DNA from: PGYR01 sp041675005
GTDB taxonomy: Bacteria > Bacteroidota > Ignavibacteria > Kapaibacteriales > UBA2268
DNA: 64,000 nt
Direction: 5' to 3'
Assembly (NCBI GenBank): GCA_041675005.1
Contig: JBAYUQ010000002.1
Coordinates: forward strand, 124,001-188,000
Of this stretch, positions 36,649-46,082 are shown piece after piece. The position numbers were made by a program, and so were the translations under genes. Positions within the stretch are counted from its first letter, which is position 1. The number at the start of each line of letters is the position of its first letter. The notes below the pieces were generated by a model that saw only the letters and a program-made list of their open reading frames with translations, searched no databases and was not told where the DNA came from.

Positions 36649-38703
36649 TTACTCAATAGGAGTTATGATACTAATTACAACTGTTCTACTATAGAATCTT
36701 CCTTCAGGATAATCATTGTCATATAGCAATTTCTTCTCACCCAATCCACGAGCGGTTGTCTCAGGGTTTAGAGATAAAAATTCAGCTACATTGTAAGCTC
36801 TTCTTTGAGATAGTTTCTGATTAGCTATTTCATTTCCTAATCTATCAGAATATCCGATAATATCAGGAATAGAATAACTTCTCAATCTTTGTTTTGCTTT
36901 ATCTGCAATAAACATATTTCTTTCATTAAGTTCTGCTTGATTATAACCAAAACCAATCATAGAGTAAATGTCAAATTCCTTATCAGGAAGTACATTCTCA
37001 AATTTATATTCGATAGTAACTTGCTCTACTGGAAGTTCCTGTATAGCAGACTCCCACATTTTGTTATCATTATCAATAATTTGGAGTCTGTATTGCAATG
37101 GTCTATCCATAGTTGGGATATAATCTTGCTCTTTTTCTAATTCCAAATCCCACTCTATAGCTTTTGGTATTTCACCATTTCCACTGAATGTCTTTAACTC
37201 TCTACCATTTTGATAAGTAATAATCTTCCATCTATTAGAGCCAACAGCCGATTTGACAATCGGTTTGAATCTAATATGAGGTGGATTAGATGTTCTCAAA
37301 GTATCTTTGATATTCATCGGCTCGAATATCTGTGGTATATTCGCATTCATCTCTACTCTTCTATTCTCAACTATACCATCTGGCTCATTTACATTTGAAG
37401 GATTTTCTGGTAGATTCTGAGATTTAACTGTTATTCTAGTTGGGTCTATACCCCATTCATCTATTAAATATTTTTTAACCGTTTCAGCTCTATCTTTTGA
37501 TAAACTAATTTTATCTTTCTCTAATCCCTGATCAGAATTACAACCTACTAGCTCAATTTTTGCTTGTGGATAGAATTGCATCCTTTTTCCAACGATATTA
37601 AGAATCTCATAATAAACTTCCATTGTCTTCAAGTCAAATAATTGCTTGAACGAGAAATTTTCTTTTTCAGCTTCACTAATTCTAGAATATCTTTTAGGAA
37701 TATCTGCTGAGTTTTCACCGAAGAAAACGTAGTTCAATAGAGGGTGAATCCTATTCAAGAAGAATTCCTCTACTTTGATTGAACTTACATCACTTTCTTG
37801 TCCGTTTTCGTTAACTGACACAGCCAATATCGACGCATCTAGCTGTGGAACAGCTGGTGGGGGCGGAGGCGGTGGCAATGGTGGGGGCGGAGGCGGTGGA
37901 GGAGGAGGTAATATTTCCTTCTTCTTGATTATATCTCTAGGAGCATATCTAAGCCCCAAGCCACCAACAATTGAATTAGACGTCCATCCAAAATCTGGTA
38001 CAAATGAAGTAAGTCCTAATGACATATCAACAAATGGTACTAGAAATAAGGTATATGAACTATTTAAAGGTAAATCATAGGAAGCACCAAAAACTATTGC
38101 TGCATCTAATGTTGAAAGTGAAGGTATTTCACCTTCATAACTATTCCTAGTTCTAGAAGTATTTCCGTTTTCATCAACAAAAAGACCGTTACTAGGAGAA
38201 ACTACCTCTTCAACATGTTCATTTAAGTTACCGCTTAGTAAATAACCAATTCGGAAACCCCCACGCAATCTAAATTCGTTTGATAACTTAAATTCAAGTA
38301 ATGGCTCTAATGCAACAGATGTAATTGCAGCATCGAATCTATGTTCGAATTGAAGTGTTTGCATATCGCCACTTAGAGTAGTTCCTAATTCTTCTTCAAT
38401 CCTTGATAACTCACCACCAAGTTGTAGATATTTAGCTCTGAGTGATAAATCTATTAAATCACCCAAAGGTAACGAATAGAAAGCTCCAATATTAATTCCT
38501 ACTCCAGTGCCAGTCTCGTAACCAGGACAACAACTAGGTATTTCTGCAAAACTTTTGAAATCTGCACTATGTAGGTTAAGTCCAAACCCCACAAATACAC
38601 CATAACTATCTCTTGGAGTGTATGGTTCTTCTGCATATTCCTGTGAGAATAATGGACTTATTGCAATTGCAACTAAAATTAAGAAGGTCAATAGTTTGTT
38701 CAT
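36649..38703 (-). CDS. Tandem-OmpA outer-membrane protein with poly-proline hinge
   Basis: A 684-residue envelope protein: signal peptide (1-20), N-terminal beta-barrel (about 25-260), a hinge of ten Pro, one Leu and seven Pro (near 265-285), then two OmpA-like domains (about 310-455 and 580-684). Peptidoglycan-binding-type helices are visible in both: DKISLSKDRAETVKKYL and NQKLSQRRAYNVAEFL. A Cys-containing motif, CCPGYETGTG, sits in the barrel region and is echoed in the paralogue at 53743. The protein probably links outer membrane and peptidoglycan. A strong ribosome site, GGGGGAG, precedes the ATG. EF-P would be needed to translate the proline run. Confidence 0.85.
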   Translation of the reverse strand: MNKLLTFLILVAIAISPLFSQEYAEEPYTPRDSYGVFVGFGLNLHSADFKSFAEIPSCCPGYETGTGVGINIGAFYSLPLGDLIDLSLRAKYLQLGGELSRIEEELGTTLSGDMQTLQFEHRFDAAITSVALEPLLEFKLSNEFRLRGGFRIGYLLSGNLNEHVEEVVSPSNGLFVDENGNTSRTRNSYEGEIPSLSTLDAAIVFGASYDLPLNSSYTLFLVPFVDMSLGLTSFVPDFGWTSNSIVGGLGLRYAPRDIIKKKEILPPPPPPPPPPLPPPPPPPAVPQLDASILAVSVNENGQESDVSSIKVEEFFLNRIHPLLNYVFFGENSADIPKRYSRISEAEKENFSFKQLFDLKTMEVYYEILNIVGKRMQFYPQAKIELVGCNSDQGLEKDKISLSKDRAETVKKYLIDEWGIDPTRITVKSQNLPENPSNVNEPDGIVENRRVEMNANIPQIFEPMNIKDTLRTSNPPHIRFKPIVKSAVGSNRWKIITYQNGRELKTFSGNGEIPKAIEWDLELEKEQDYIPTMDRPLQYRLQIIDNDNKMWESAIQELPVEQVTIEYKFENVLPDKEFDIYSMIGFGYNQAELNERNMFIADKAKQRLRSYSIPDIIGYSDRLGNEIANQKLSQRRAYNVAEFLSLNPETTARGLGEKKLLYDNDYPEGRFYSRTVVISIITPIE
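37856..37899. repeat. 20-bp direct repeat encoding the poly-proline hinge
   Basis: A perfect 20-bp unit (GGTGGGGGCGGAGGCGGTGG on the plus strand) occurs at 37856-37875 and 37880-37899, followed by GGAGGAGG. It is extremely G-rich for this genome, can slip, and could form a G-quadruplex on the template strand of the gene. Confidence 0.9.
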
Positions 38704-38827
38704 TCTGTCTCCCCCAAAATATAGGGAATTAGTTTTTAAAGAATTTTAAATTTCAAAATAAAAAATAATTTCCTAAAAAGATAACTTTTTGAAAACTACT
38801 TGTATTACACAATGTATAATTACTAAA

Positions 38828-40114
38828 TTACATAATTCTTTTATAACTATCTAAAGCTCTTTGTCTAGCTTCCTTATAATTTACAATTGTCTCAATATAA
38901 TCTTCTTTATATTCGGGGATCCATTTTCTAATATACTCAAGATTTTTGTCAAATCGCTCTAATTGTGTATCAGGTCTGAATATTCTAAAATAAGGTGCAG
39001 CATCTACCCCTGTACCTGCTGCCCACTGCCAATTACCTACATTTGAAGACATCTCATAATCGAGTAATTTCTTTGCAAAGTACTCCTCTCCCCATCTCCA
39101 ATCTATCAGTAAAAGTTTTGTCATAAAATTAGCAACTACCATTCTAACTCTATTATGCATAAGTCCTGTTTTATTTAGTTCTCGCATACCAGCATCAACC
39201 AAGGGGAATCCAGTTTCTCCTTTGCACCATGCTTCAAATTCAATTTCATTATTTCTCCACACCATTTTATCATATTTTGGGTGGAAATTCTCAGTTACTG
39301 TATGTGGGAAATGATATAAAATAGACATGAAAAACTCTCGCCAAATTAACTCGTTTAAGTATTTCTCATTATTCTCTAATGTTTTACTAACTAACTCTCG
39401 AGGAGAAACAGTTCCAAATCTAAGGTACACACTCATATTACTAGTGCCTTCAATGGCTGGGAAATCTCTAGTATTATGATAATTATTAATTATTTCAATA
39501 TCTAATTCTTTACTTGTAATTATATTATTTACTTTCTCAAAACCTAATTCTTGGAGTGATATTAAATCATTGGGAGAACTATATTTCTTGAAGCTAGACT
39601 TATATTTACTTATACTATTATCAACTAGCAATTCTTCTGTGAGCTTACTTTTCCAAATTTTAGAATAAGGTGTGAACACTAAATATGGCTTTCCATCCGA
39701 TTCTACTATTTCGTCTCTTTCGAATATTACTTGGTCTTTGAAGGATTTAAATTCAATTCTTTTATTATTTAACAGTTTTTCAATTCTTTTGTCCCTATTA
39801 ATAGCATAAGGTTCATAATCATGATTAGTATATACTTTTTCAATATTATTTTCATTCATTAACTTCTGGAAAACATTTTCCGGAGTTCCTTTGAAAACTA
39901 ATAAATCTGATCCAATATTGATTAATTGTTGTTTTATACTTTCAAGTTCAGAATATATGAAGCTTATCCTTTTATCATCGTTTGGTAATTCAGAAATTAT
40001 ATTTTCATCAAATATAAAAATTGGTGTAACTTCATCATTATTTTTCAGTGCATTATGCAACCCAACATTGTCTTTCAACCTTAAATCTCTTCTAAACCAA
40101 AATATAGTCTTCAT
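38828..40114 (-). CDS. phrB: Cryptochrome/DNA photolyase family protein (class I CPD photolyase-like)
   Basis: A 428-residue flavoprotein. An N-terminal alpha/beta antenna-binding domain (FWFRRDLRLKDN at 5-16) is followed by the FAD domain. The FAD domain holds ELIWREFF, GETGFPLVDAGMRELNKTG, HNRVRMVVANFMTK and the FAD-binding stretch containing NVGNWQWAAGTGVDAAPYFR. These are the class I CPD photolyase signatures; such enzymes use blue light to split cyclobutane dimers. The length is slightly short for the family (about 470). The start is divergent from tsaC with only 32 bp between. A cryptochrome-like light-sensing role cannot be ruled out. Confidence 0.9.
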   Translation of the reverse strand: MKTIFWFRRDLRLKDNVGLHNALKNNDEVTPIFIFDENIISELPNDDKRISFIYSELESIKQQLINIGSDLLVFKGTPENVFQKLMNENNIEKVYTNHDYEPYAINRDKRIEKLLNNKRIEFKSFKDQVIFERDEIVESDGKPYLVFTPYSKIWKSKLTEELLVDNSISKYKSSFKKYSSPNDLISLQELGFEKVNNIITSKELDIEIINNYHNTRDFPAIEGTSNMSVYLRFGTVSPRELVSKTLENNEKYLNELIWREFFMSILYHFPHTVTENFHPKYDKMVWRNNEIEFEAWCKGETGFPLVDAGMRELNKTGLMHNRVRMVVANFMTKLLLIDWRWGEEYFAKKLLDYEMSSNVGNWQWAAGTGVDAAPYFRIFRPDTQLERFDKNLEYIRKWIPEYKEDYIETIVNYKEARQRALDSYKRIM

Positions 40115-40146
40115 AAAAAGTGTAATTATTATTAAATTGACAGAAT

Positions 40147-40767
40147 ATGATTACGATAACGGAAATAAATAAGAATAATTTAGAAAAGATAAAATCTATT
40201 CTAGACAATTCAGGAATAATTGTATTCCCTACTGAGACCGTTTGGGGGATTGGTTGTCGCTACGATGATGAAAAAGCCGTAACTCGATTATATGATATAA
40301 AGGGTAGAAATACTTCTAATCCTTTGCAAATTCAAATATCTAAAGCTTCTGAAATTGAAAAATATGGTATAATTGACAATAGAGAAATTTGGAAAATTTT
40401 ATCAAAACAATATTTACCCGGTCCACTTTCAATTGTTTTAGATAAAAAAAATGTTCCGGATTATGTTACTGCCAACTTGAATACAGTCGCATTTAGACTT
40501 AGTAATTGTAGTTATCTGTTGGAATTAATAGATTATTTGGGCTATCCTATTGCATCTACGTCTTGTAATCTATCAGGAATGTCCGTTATAACTGACAAAG
40601 ATGATATAGTGGTGTTTGCCGAACAACATTCTGACATATTATTAGATATAGATTGTGGGAGTAAGAACATTAGTTCTACAATTATTCGGCTAACTAACAA
40701 TGAAATTAATTATATTAGGGAAGGTGTGATTTCCTTTGATGAAATTAAAAAGAGTATAGAAAAATGA
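40147..40767 (+). CDS. tsaC: L-threonylcarbamoyladenylate synthase (Sua5/YciO/YrdC family)
   Basis: A 206-residue enzyme that makes threonylcarbamoyl-AMP from threonine, bicarbonate and ATP for t6A37 modification of ANN-decoding tRNAs. The YrdC core has VFPTETVWGIGCRYD (about 26-40), YDIKGRN, YLPGPLSIVLDK and ASTSCNLSG. It lacks the extra C-terminal Sua5 domain, so it is the short TsaC form. It overlaps the HPr gene by 4 bp (ATGA) and heads a tsaC-HPr-enzyme I unit. The paralogue family YciO is a less likely alternative. Confidence 0.92.
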   Translation: MITITEINKNNLEKIKSILDNSGIIVFPTETVWGIGCRYDDEKAVTRLYDIKGRNTSNPLQIQISKASEIEKYGIIDNREIWKILSKQYLPGPLSIVLDKKNVPDYVTANLNTVAFRLSNCSYLLELIDYLGYPIASTSCNLSGMSVITDKDDIVVFAEQHSDILLDIDCGSKNISSTIIRLTNNEINYIREGVISFDEIKKSIEK

Positions 40768-41033
40768 TAGAATTTGAAGTAACCGTCGTAAACAGAGCTG
40801 GATTACATACTAGACCTGCGGCCACATTAGTAAAACTAACATCTAAGTATAAATCATTAGTATTTATAGAAAAAGACGGAATGAGGATAAACGGGAAATC
40901 AATTATTGGGGTTATGACACTAGCAGCTGAATTAGGTAGTACACTATCATTCGAGATTGATGGGATAGATGAGAATGATATGGCCGCCGAAATCAAGGAG
41001 CTATTTAAATCTGGTTTTGGAGAACCTATCTAA
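40764..41033 (+). CDS. ptsH: HPr family phosphocarrier protein
   Basis: An 89-residue HPr. The phospho-acceptor His15 lies in GLHTRPA, where the usual HARPA has Thr for Ala, and the regulatory Ser46 lies in NGKSIIGVM. Enzyme I phosphorylates His15 with PEP-derived phosphate. Ser46 conservation suggests control by an HPr kinase encoded elsewhere. Its start overlaps the tsaC stop, and its stop shares a base with the enzyme I start (TAATG). No enzyme II components are nearby, so the pair may serve regulation rather than sugar import. Confidence 0.95.
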   Translation: MIEFEVTVVNRAGLHTRPAATLVKLTSKYKSLVFIEKDGMRINGKSIIGVMTLAAELGSTLSFEIDGIDENDMAAEIKELFKSGFGEPI

Positions 41034-42625
41034 TGGTAAATCATAGAATAAGTGGAATTGCAATATCAAAAGGTATAGTGATTGGAAAAGTAAAACGATT
41101 AGATTTTGATAAAAATCAAAGTGAATTGAGAGCATTAAAAGTTTTCGATTCGGAAATAGAAAAAGCCAAATTTGCTTTCGCAAAAAAATCTTTAATATTT
41201 GATTCTGAGCGAATTATTGAAAAATATAAGCATAAGGAAAAAATCAAATCTATTATTGAGTCTGAACTTATGTTCTTGCAAGATGAGGAATTGACTAATG
41301 GTGTTAACGACTTAATAAATAAAGGAAATAGATGCGAAATCGCAATAGAAGAATTCTTCGCTAACTATATTGAATTAATTAGTAATAATGGTAATAGTTT
41401 ATCAAAAATAAAAGTTAATGATATTCAATTTCTAAAACATAAGTTGATACAAGATATAAATGATGTAGAGAATGATTATTCAGAAGTTAAGAATAGAATA
41501 ATAATCACTAGTTTGCTCGATACTGACGAAATATTAAAAATTCATGAAAATGGAGCAATTGGCTTCGCTACAGAATATGGTTCTAATCTCTCCCATTCTT
41601 CGATTATTTCTAGAAGCTTGAATATACCAGCTGTATTTGGAGTTAATTCGCTGTTAGGGTTAGTCAAAAACAATGATGAAATAATAATTGACGGTTACCT
41701 AGGTAACATTATAATCAACCCCGATAATAAGACCCGAATACAATATAAAAACAAGCAAACACAAGCCGAAGAAGAGTTAAAATCTTACCAGGACTACAAA
41801 GATTCACACGTTAGAAACAAAAATGGTGCAAAAATAAAGTTCTACTCTAATATTAATAATATGATCGACCTCGAAAATACACTGATTAATAATGCTGACG
41901 GAATTGGTCTTGTTAGAACTGAAAACCTTGTTCACGAAATAGAAGAAATTTTCGAGGAAGATATACAATTTGACATTTATAATAGAATTTCTGAAAGTAT
42001 ATATCCAAAAACTGTTACATTCCGATTATTCGATTTTGGTTATGACAAGCTAAATTTGAATGATGAAAAAGAAGACAACCCAGCTCTTGGATTGCGAGGT
42101 GTCAGGTACCTACTTAAAAATAAACATATATTAGAAACTCAGCTCAATGCTTTAATTAAAGCTTCTATTAATGGAAATGTAAAATTACTTATCCCTATGG
42201 TAACTTTTACTGAAGAAGTAATTGAAATAAAGAAAATAGTAGCTAAAGTATCAAATGAGCTAAATATACAGATGCCTAGAATAGGTACAATGGTAGAAAC
42301 GCCATCGGCAGCAGCACTTATAAAGCATATAGTGAAAGAATCAGACTTTATAAGTATTGGTACAAATGATTTGATGCAATACTTTTTTGCAGCGGATAGG
42401 AACAATGAGCACGTGAAAGAATACCTAGACTATAGCGTTGAATCTTTTATCCATTTACTTTCCAAGATCAAAAAAGTGTGTAACAAGAATGATAAAGAGT
42501 TAGTTATATGTGGTCAAATAGCTAGTGACGAAGAATCATTAATGCTATTAGTAAATAAAGGATTCCAAAGTTTTTCAGTAATTCCTGCTAGAATACTATT
42601 TCTTAAGAAAACTTTACTTCAGTAA
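41033..42625 (+). CDS. ptsI: Phosphoenolpyruvate-protein phosphotransferase (PTS enzyme I)
   Basis: A 530-residue enzyme I, shorter than the E. coli protein (575). It autophosphorylates with PEP and passes phosphate to HPr. Active-site His188 lies in SNLSHSSIISRSLNIPA. The PEP-binding region keeps the key Arg, Glu, Asp and Cys residues: GIGLVRTEN, RLFDFGYDK, LGLRGVR, VETPSAA, GTNDLMQY and C493 in ICGQIASDE. Several normally invariant neighbours differ (RTEF to RTEN, DIGGDK to DFGYDK, CGEMAGD to CGQIASD), so it is a divergent but probably active enzyme. The 3' end overlaps the convergent CotH gene by 12 bp. Confidence 0.94.
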   Translation: MVNHRISGIAISKGIVIGKVKRLDFDKNQSELRALKVFDSEIEKAKFAFAKKSLIFDSERIIEKYKHKEKIKSIIESELMFLQDEELTNGVNDLINKGNRCEIAIEEFFANYIELISNNGNSLSKIKVNDIQFLKHKLIQDINDVENDYSEVKNRIIITSLLDTDEILKIHENGAIGFATEYGSNLSHSSIISRSLNIPAVFGVNSLLGLVKNNDEIIIDGYLGNIIINPDNKTRIQYKNKQTQAEEELKSYQDYKDSHVRNKNGAKIKFYSNINNMIDLENTLINNADGIGLVRTENLVHEIEEIFEEDIQFDIYNRISESIYPKTVTFRLFDFGYDKLNLNDEKEDNPALGLRGVRYLLKNKHILETQLNALIKASINGNVKLLIPMVTFTEEVIEIKKIVAKVSNELNIQMPRIGTMVETPSAAALIKHIVKESDFISIGTNDLMQYFFAADRNNEHVKEYLDYSVESFIHLLSKIKKVCNKNDKELVICGQIASDEESLMLLVNKGFQSFSVIPARILFLKKTLLQ

Positions 42626-45600
42626 TATCTTAATCGTTTCTGTTTTAGAATCAGTGTTAACCATTAACAAATATATACCCCTTTCTATATTATTCAAATC
42701 TAGAGTTAATTGATTAGTATTCCTGATTGCCTCTATCTTGATTTCTTTCCCAGTAATAGTATAAAGCCCAATGCTTTTTATTAACTCAACAGTTATAATA
42801 TCTATTTTTCTATCGTGCTGTTCTAAATTCAGACCTTTCGAAGATAAATAGAAATGAACACTCGTTTGAAGAGAATCATAACTAGAGTTTACTCCTCCTG
42901 CCGTGCCTAATTTCATTTTACTAATCCTCCAATTTGCACCTATATTATTGTCCAAATTTGGATGAATAAGCTCTATAGTATATCCTGAACCATCTGCATC
43001 AACTGGCCAAGGTGCATCGTTATCATAATTCACTGAATCGTGAGTAACGCCGTTCTCGTCAATTAATCTGATAATATCATTCCCACCGAGTCCAAAATCA
43101 AAATCACCGAATTTCTTGTTTGAAATGAAAATAGCTTCTTCAAATTCTTCTAGTTCTTTTGTAAGTATTACTAATTCATTAGGCTGGATTAGGTAATCTT
43201 CATTTATTACAAATTTAGTGTGCGATGTATCTTCATCTATTATTGACCATCCTTTAAGACTTACGGCTTTAGTTCCAGCATTATATAGTTCTATCCAATC
43301 CTTTGTATCTTGCCCTTTATCAGCATTATACATTATCTCATTTATAACAATAGCTCTACCCTGTTCATTCAGATTGATTTTCTCAAAGATTGCTTCTATC
43401 TCTATTGATTCGGAGAGAGTTGTTGTTATAGTTGGTTCAGTACCTAATGAGTCTTGATTCCACTTTACGAACTTCATCCCATGCTTAGGAATAGCAGTAA
43501 TTGTAACTGGTAAAGTTTGGAAATATCTGCCACTCCATTCAGAAGTATCAACAGTAATAGTATTCACTTTGAATGTGCCGCTATTAGGTGGGTAAGTTGA
43601 GAGTGAAAAATTAGAAGTTCCTTTGCTCTCGTTTAAATGAAAATTGAGATTATTCATAAAAAATGCTGGTCTTTCCTCTAAAAAGACTTTCATTACATCA
43701 ATTTTTTCTTCCCAATCTATGCAAGAACCTTCCCATCTCTGTTGCTGTAAAGGTATATATTCTCTAATCTGTTCTGTCAAACTATCGAGTACTGATTTCA
43801 TATTTTCTGTTCTGAAAACAGAGTTTATTAAATCAGCAGCTCTAGACAAAAATTGCACTTTTAATTGACTATTTTTAATTACTTTGTTAAAGACTACCGA
43901 ATAATCATTTATAGTGTCGTTAAGAATGGATTCTATTTTATCAAAACTTTGTTTATCAGCACTATAACCATACGTTACATCTAAATCATTAACTATATAT
44001 CTAAATTTCCTATCACCTTGTTTAGAATTGAACAGTTTAACATTTAGTGATGGCCAGTCACTATTTATAGAATAGATATATAATAAAGAATAATCAAAAA
44101 AATTATTTACATCTAAATAATTTTTTATGTCATTGATATTTGTGCTATTATTATCTTTAAACTTGTTTACAAAATTTAAATACTCGAAATAATCACCTCT
44201 AACTGTAATTCCATTATTCTCGAAAAAATTTATTGATTTGTCATTTAAGTTATAAATATCAGATAAAAACTCATCTTCAATTCTTTCTCTAAGATTTATT
44301 AAACCATAAAATTCATTATTTAAATAAAATATTATGGGTTTATATTGAGCATAGATTTGATTTTGCAATTTTGAAGCTATAACAGAATTAAAAGAATCTC
44401 TTATATAAAGCGAATTCCAATCTTGGCCAGAGTTTCTAAGCACAAGTTGATCATACTCTTTATGAACATTATCAAAGAAAACATTTTTAATTCTTGTATA
44501 ATCCGACTTCTTGTCTGAATATATTCTTAATGACTTTTGAGGTAAAAAACGAGATGACTGCCCATGCACTTTAATAAGTATATTACTACTTAAATTACTA
44601 TTCATATCATAATAATTTAAACTTGCTACTTTTTGAGAATTATATATTGTATTGAGTATCCCATATTGACCCCACAAATCAGCTGAATCTACAGAAATCG
44701 AGATAATCGGTAATTTGAATTCTGGTTCATTTATTCTAATAAGCTCCGATTGTACAAAGCTAGGTAGATAATTATCTTTATAAACTATTGCTTTTATTAC
44801 AGTTGTTTTACTAAGTGTTATTGGCTGGCTTAAATTATATATTTTAGATTCTAGATTAGGTAAACTATTGTCAAGTGTATATCTAATGGTTGCATCATTA
44901 GTATCAGTAATATCAATATTACCATTCTTAAATGAAATCATTGGCTTTGATAATCGGGTTAGGTACCCAAATCCATTTTTCTCAGCAGGTGTAGGTTTAT
45001 CTGTTATTCGCCATTCATTTTCATCATTTAGCATGTTAGAAACATCACCAGACATTGGCTGTAACTTTACGCTATCTACTATAATATTATTGTTATATAG
45101 GTATAAGGTCTCATCATCTTTGATACTAAAGTTGGTGTGTATCTCGTTATAATATGAGTCTATTCCCGCTTCCTTTTCATTGACTTCAAACAAATCCAGA
45201 TTTATTAAATCTGTATATTCATTATTTATAAGAAATGAATCGAGAATAAATTCTGCGAATTGATTTTCATTATTCGCTGATACACTAACACCAATAAGTA
45301 TATTATCGGGTAAGAAGTTATGATATGATTCCTTATAACCTTCATTTCCATTCCTATCTATATAGGAGCAATAAAGAGAATCGTTCTTTCTAGTTAAACT
45401 AAGTTTAGTATAAGGTAAATTGAGACTACCGTAAAGAGCTTTGAATTTAGGTATATATAGTATAGTGTCTCGCCAATAGTTGAAAAACCCATCTTTTGCT
45501 TTAGAGCCAACGAACATCCCAAAGAAATTTGTAGTATCAGATAAATCAGCTCTGATTTGAATACCACATAAAGACCAAACCCCTTCATTAAGAATTGATC

Positions 45601-46012
45601 TTACTTTTAATTCTGCATGAAAATCACCAGTTAGTTGTTTGTATCTATATCTGTAAGCATCTCTGTTATTAAAGGGGACTATAGAACCAAAGCTCTTAGT
45701 TTTCATTGAAAGTTTTGTTATGCCAATCAAATTCTTCCCAGATGCATAGACTAATAAATACTCATTTGGATTGATAATAGTATCGGGGAACTGCCAAGCT
45801 AATTCTGAATCGGGTTGATCAGAAATCTTCCATGTTGAAAGGTTTACAGGTTGGTCACTGTAATTGTATAGCTCTATCCAATCAGGTGTGTCTGAGTCTT
45901 CGTCATACAATGACTCGGAATTCGATGAACACACCTCATTAATTCTTATTTGAGCATACGTTTGGGATACTAATAAAAGTACTGCTGAAACTAATAATGT
46001 TAATAATCTCAA
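42614..46012 (-). CDS. T9SS cargo: lamin-tail/CotH kinase-like protein with CTD
   Basis: A 1132-residue secreted protein with a signal peptide ending TYAQ (1-20). A first lamin-tail domain (about 21-95) starts RINEVCSSN and has PDWIELYNYS. A beta-rich region follows, then a chitobiase/FN3-like segment (about 350-410, TIRYTLDNSLPN). A CotH domain (about 420-760) has KVHGQSSRFLPQKSLRIY and FRYIVNDLDVTYG. A repeat-like module (GMKFVKWN), a second lamin-tail domain (about 885-1000, INEIMYNADKGQDTKDWIEL) and a T9SS CTD ending ETIKILLK complete it. CotH of Bacillus is a protein kinase acting on coat proteins; whether this secreted relative has kinase activity is unknown. Confidence 0.88.
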   Translation of the reverse strand: MRLLTLLVSAVLLLVSQTYAQIRINEVCSSNSESLYDEDSDTPDWIELYNYSDQPVNLSTWKISDQPDSELAWQFPDTIINPNEYLLVYASGKNLIGITKLSMKTKSFGSIVPFNNRDAYRYRYKQLTGDFHAELKVRSILNEGVWSLCGIQIRADLSDTTNFFGMFVGSKAKDGFFNYWRDTILYIPKFKALYGSLNLPYTKLSLTRKNDSLYCSYIDRNGNEGYKESYHNFLPDNILIGVSVSANNENQFAEFILDSFLINNEYTDLINLDLFEVNEKEAGIDSYYNEIHTNFSIKDDETLYLYNNNIIVDSVKLQPMSGDVSNMLNDENEWRITDKPTPAEKNGFGYLTRLSKPMISFKNGNIDITDTNDATIRYTLDNSLPNLESKIYNLSQPITLSKTTVIKAIVYKDNYLPSFVQSELIRINEPEFKLPIISISVDSADLWGQYGILNTIYNSQKVASLNYYDMNSNLSSNILIKVHGQSSRFLPQKSLRIYSDKKSDYTRIKNVFFDNVHKEYDQLVLRNSGQDWNSLYIRDSFNSVIASKLQNQIYAQYKPIIFYLNNEFYGLINLRERIEDEFLSDIYNLNDKSINFFENNGITVRGDYFEYLNFVNKFKDNNSTNINDIKNYLDVNNFFDYSLLYIYSINSDWPSLNVKLFNSKQGDRKFRYIVNDLDVTYGYSADKQSFDKIESILNDTINDYSVVFNKVIKNSQLKVQFLSRAADLINSVFRTENMKSVLDSLTEQIREYIPLQQQRWEGSCIDWEEKIDVMKVFLEERPAFFMNNLNFHLNESKGTSNFSLSTYPPNSGTFKVNTITVDTSEWSGRYFQTLPVTITAIPKHGMKFVKWNQDSLGTEPTITTTLSESIEIEAIFEKINLNEQGRAIVINEIMYNADKGQDTKDWIELYNAGTKAVSLKGWSIIDEDTSHTKFVINEDYLIQPNELVILTKELEEFEEAIFISNKKFGDFDFGLGGNDIIRLIDENGVTHDSVNYDNDAPWPVDADGSGYTIELIHPNLDNNIGANWRISKMKLGTAGGVNSSYDSLQTSVHFYLSSKGLNLEQHDRKIDIITVELIKSIGLYTITGKEIKIEAIRNTNQLTLDLNNIERGIYLLMVNTDSKTETIKILLK

Positions 46013-46082
46013 AACTTTTTCCGTTTTTGTAATCTATCTTACCTATATAGACACATGAACAGCAAAAACGTCTCAATATATA

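Noticed and set aside
37775..38080. A plus-strand frame with a long poly-glycine run
   Set aside because: It is the reverse reading of the poly-proline hinge of the tandem-OmpA gene, so the glycine run is an artefact.
38770..38795. Hairpin-like AAAAAG/CTTTTT sequence between the phrB and tandem-OmpA genes
   Set aside because: The stem is six A/T-rich pairs with no G/C core, too weak to call a terminator.
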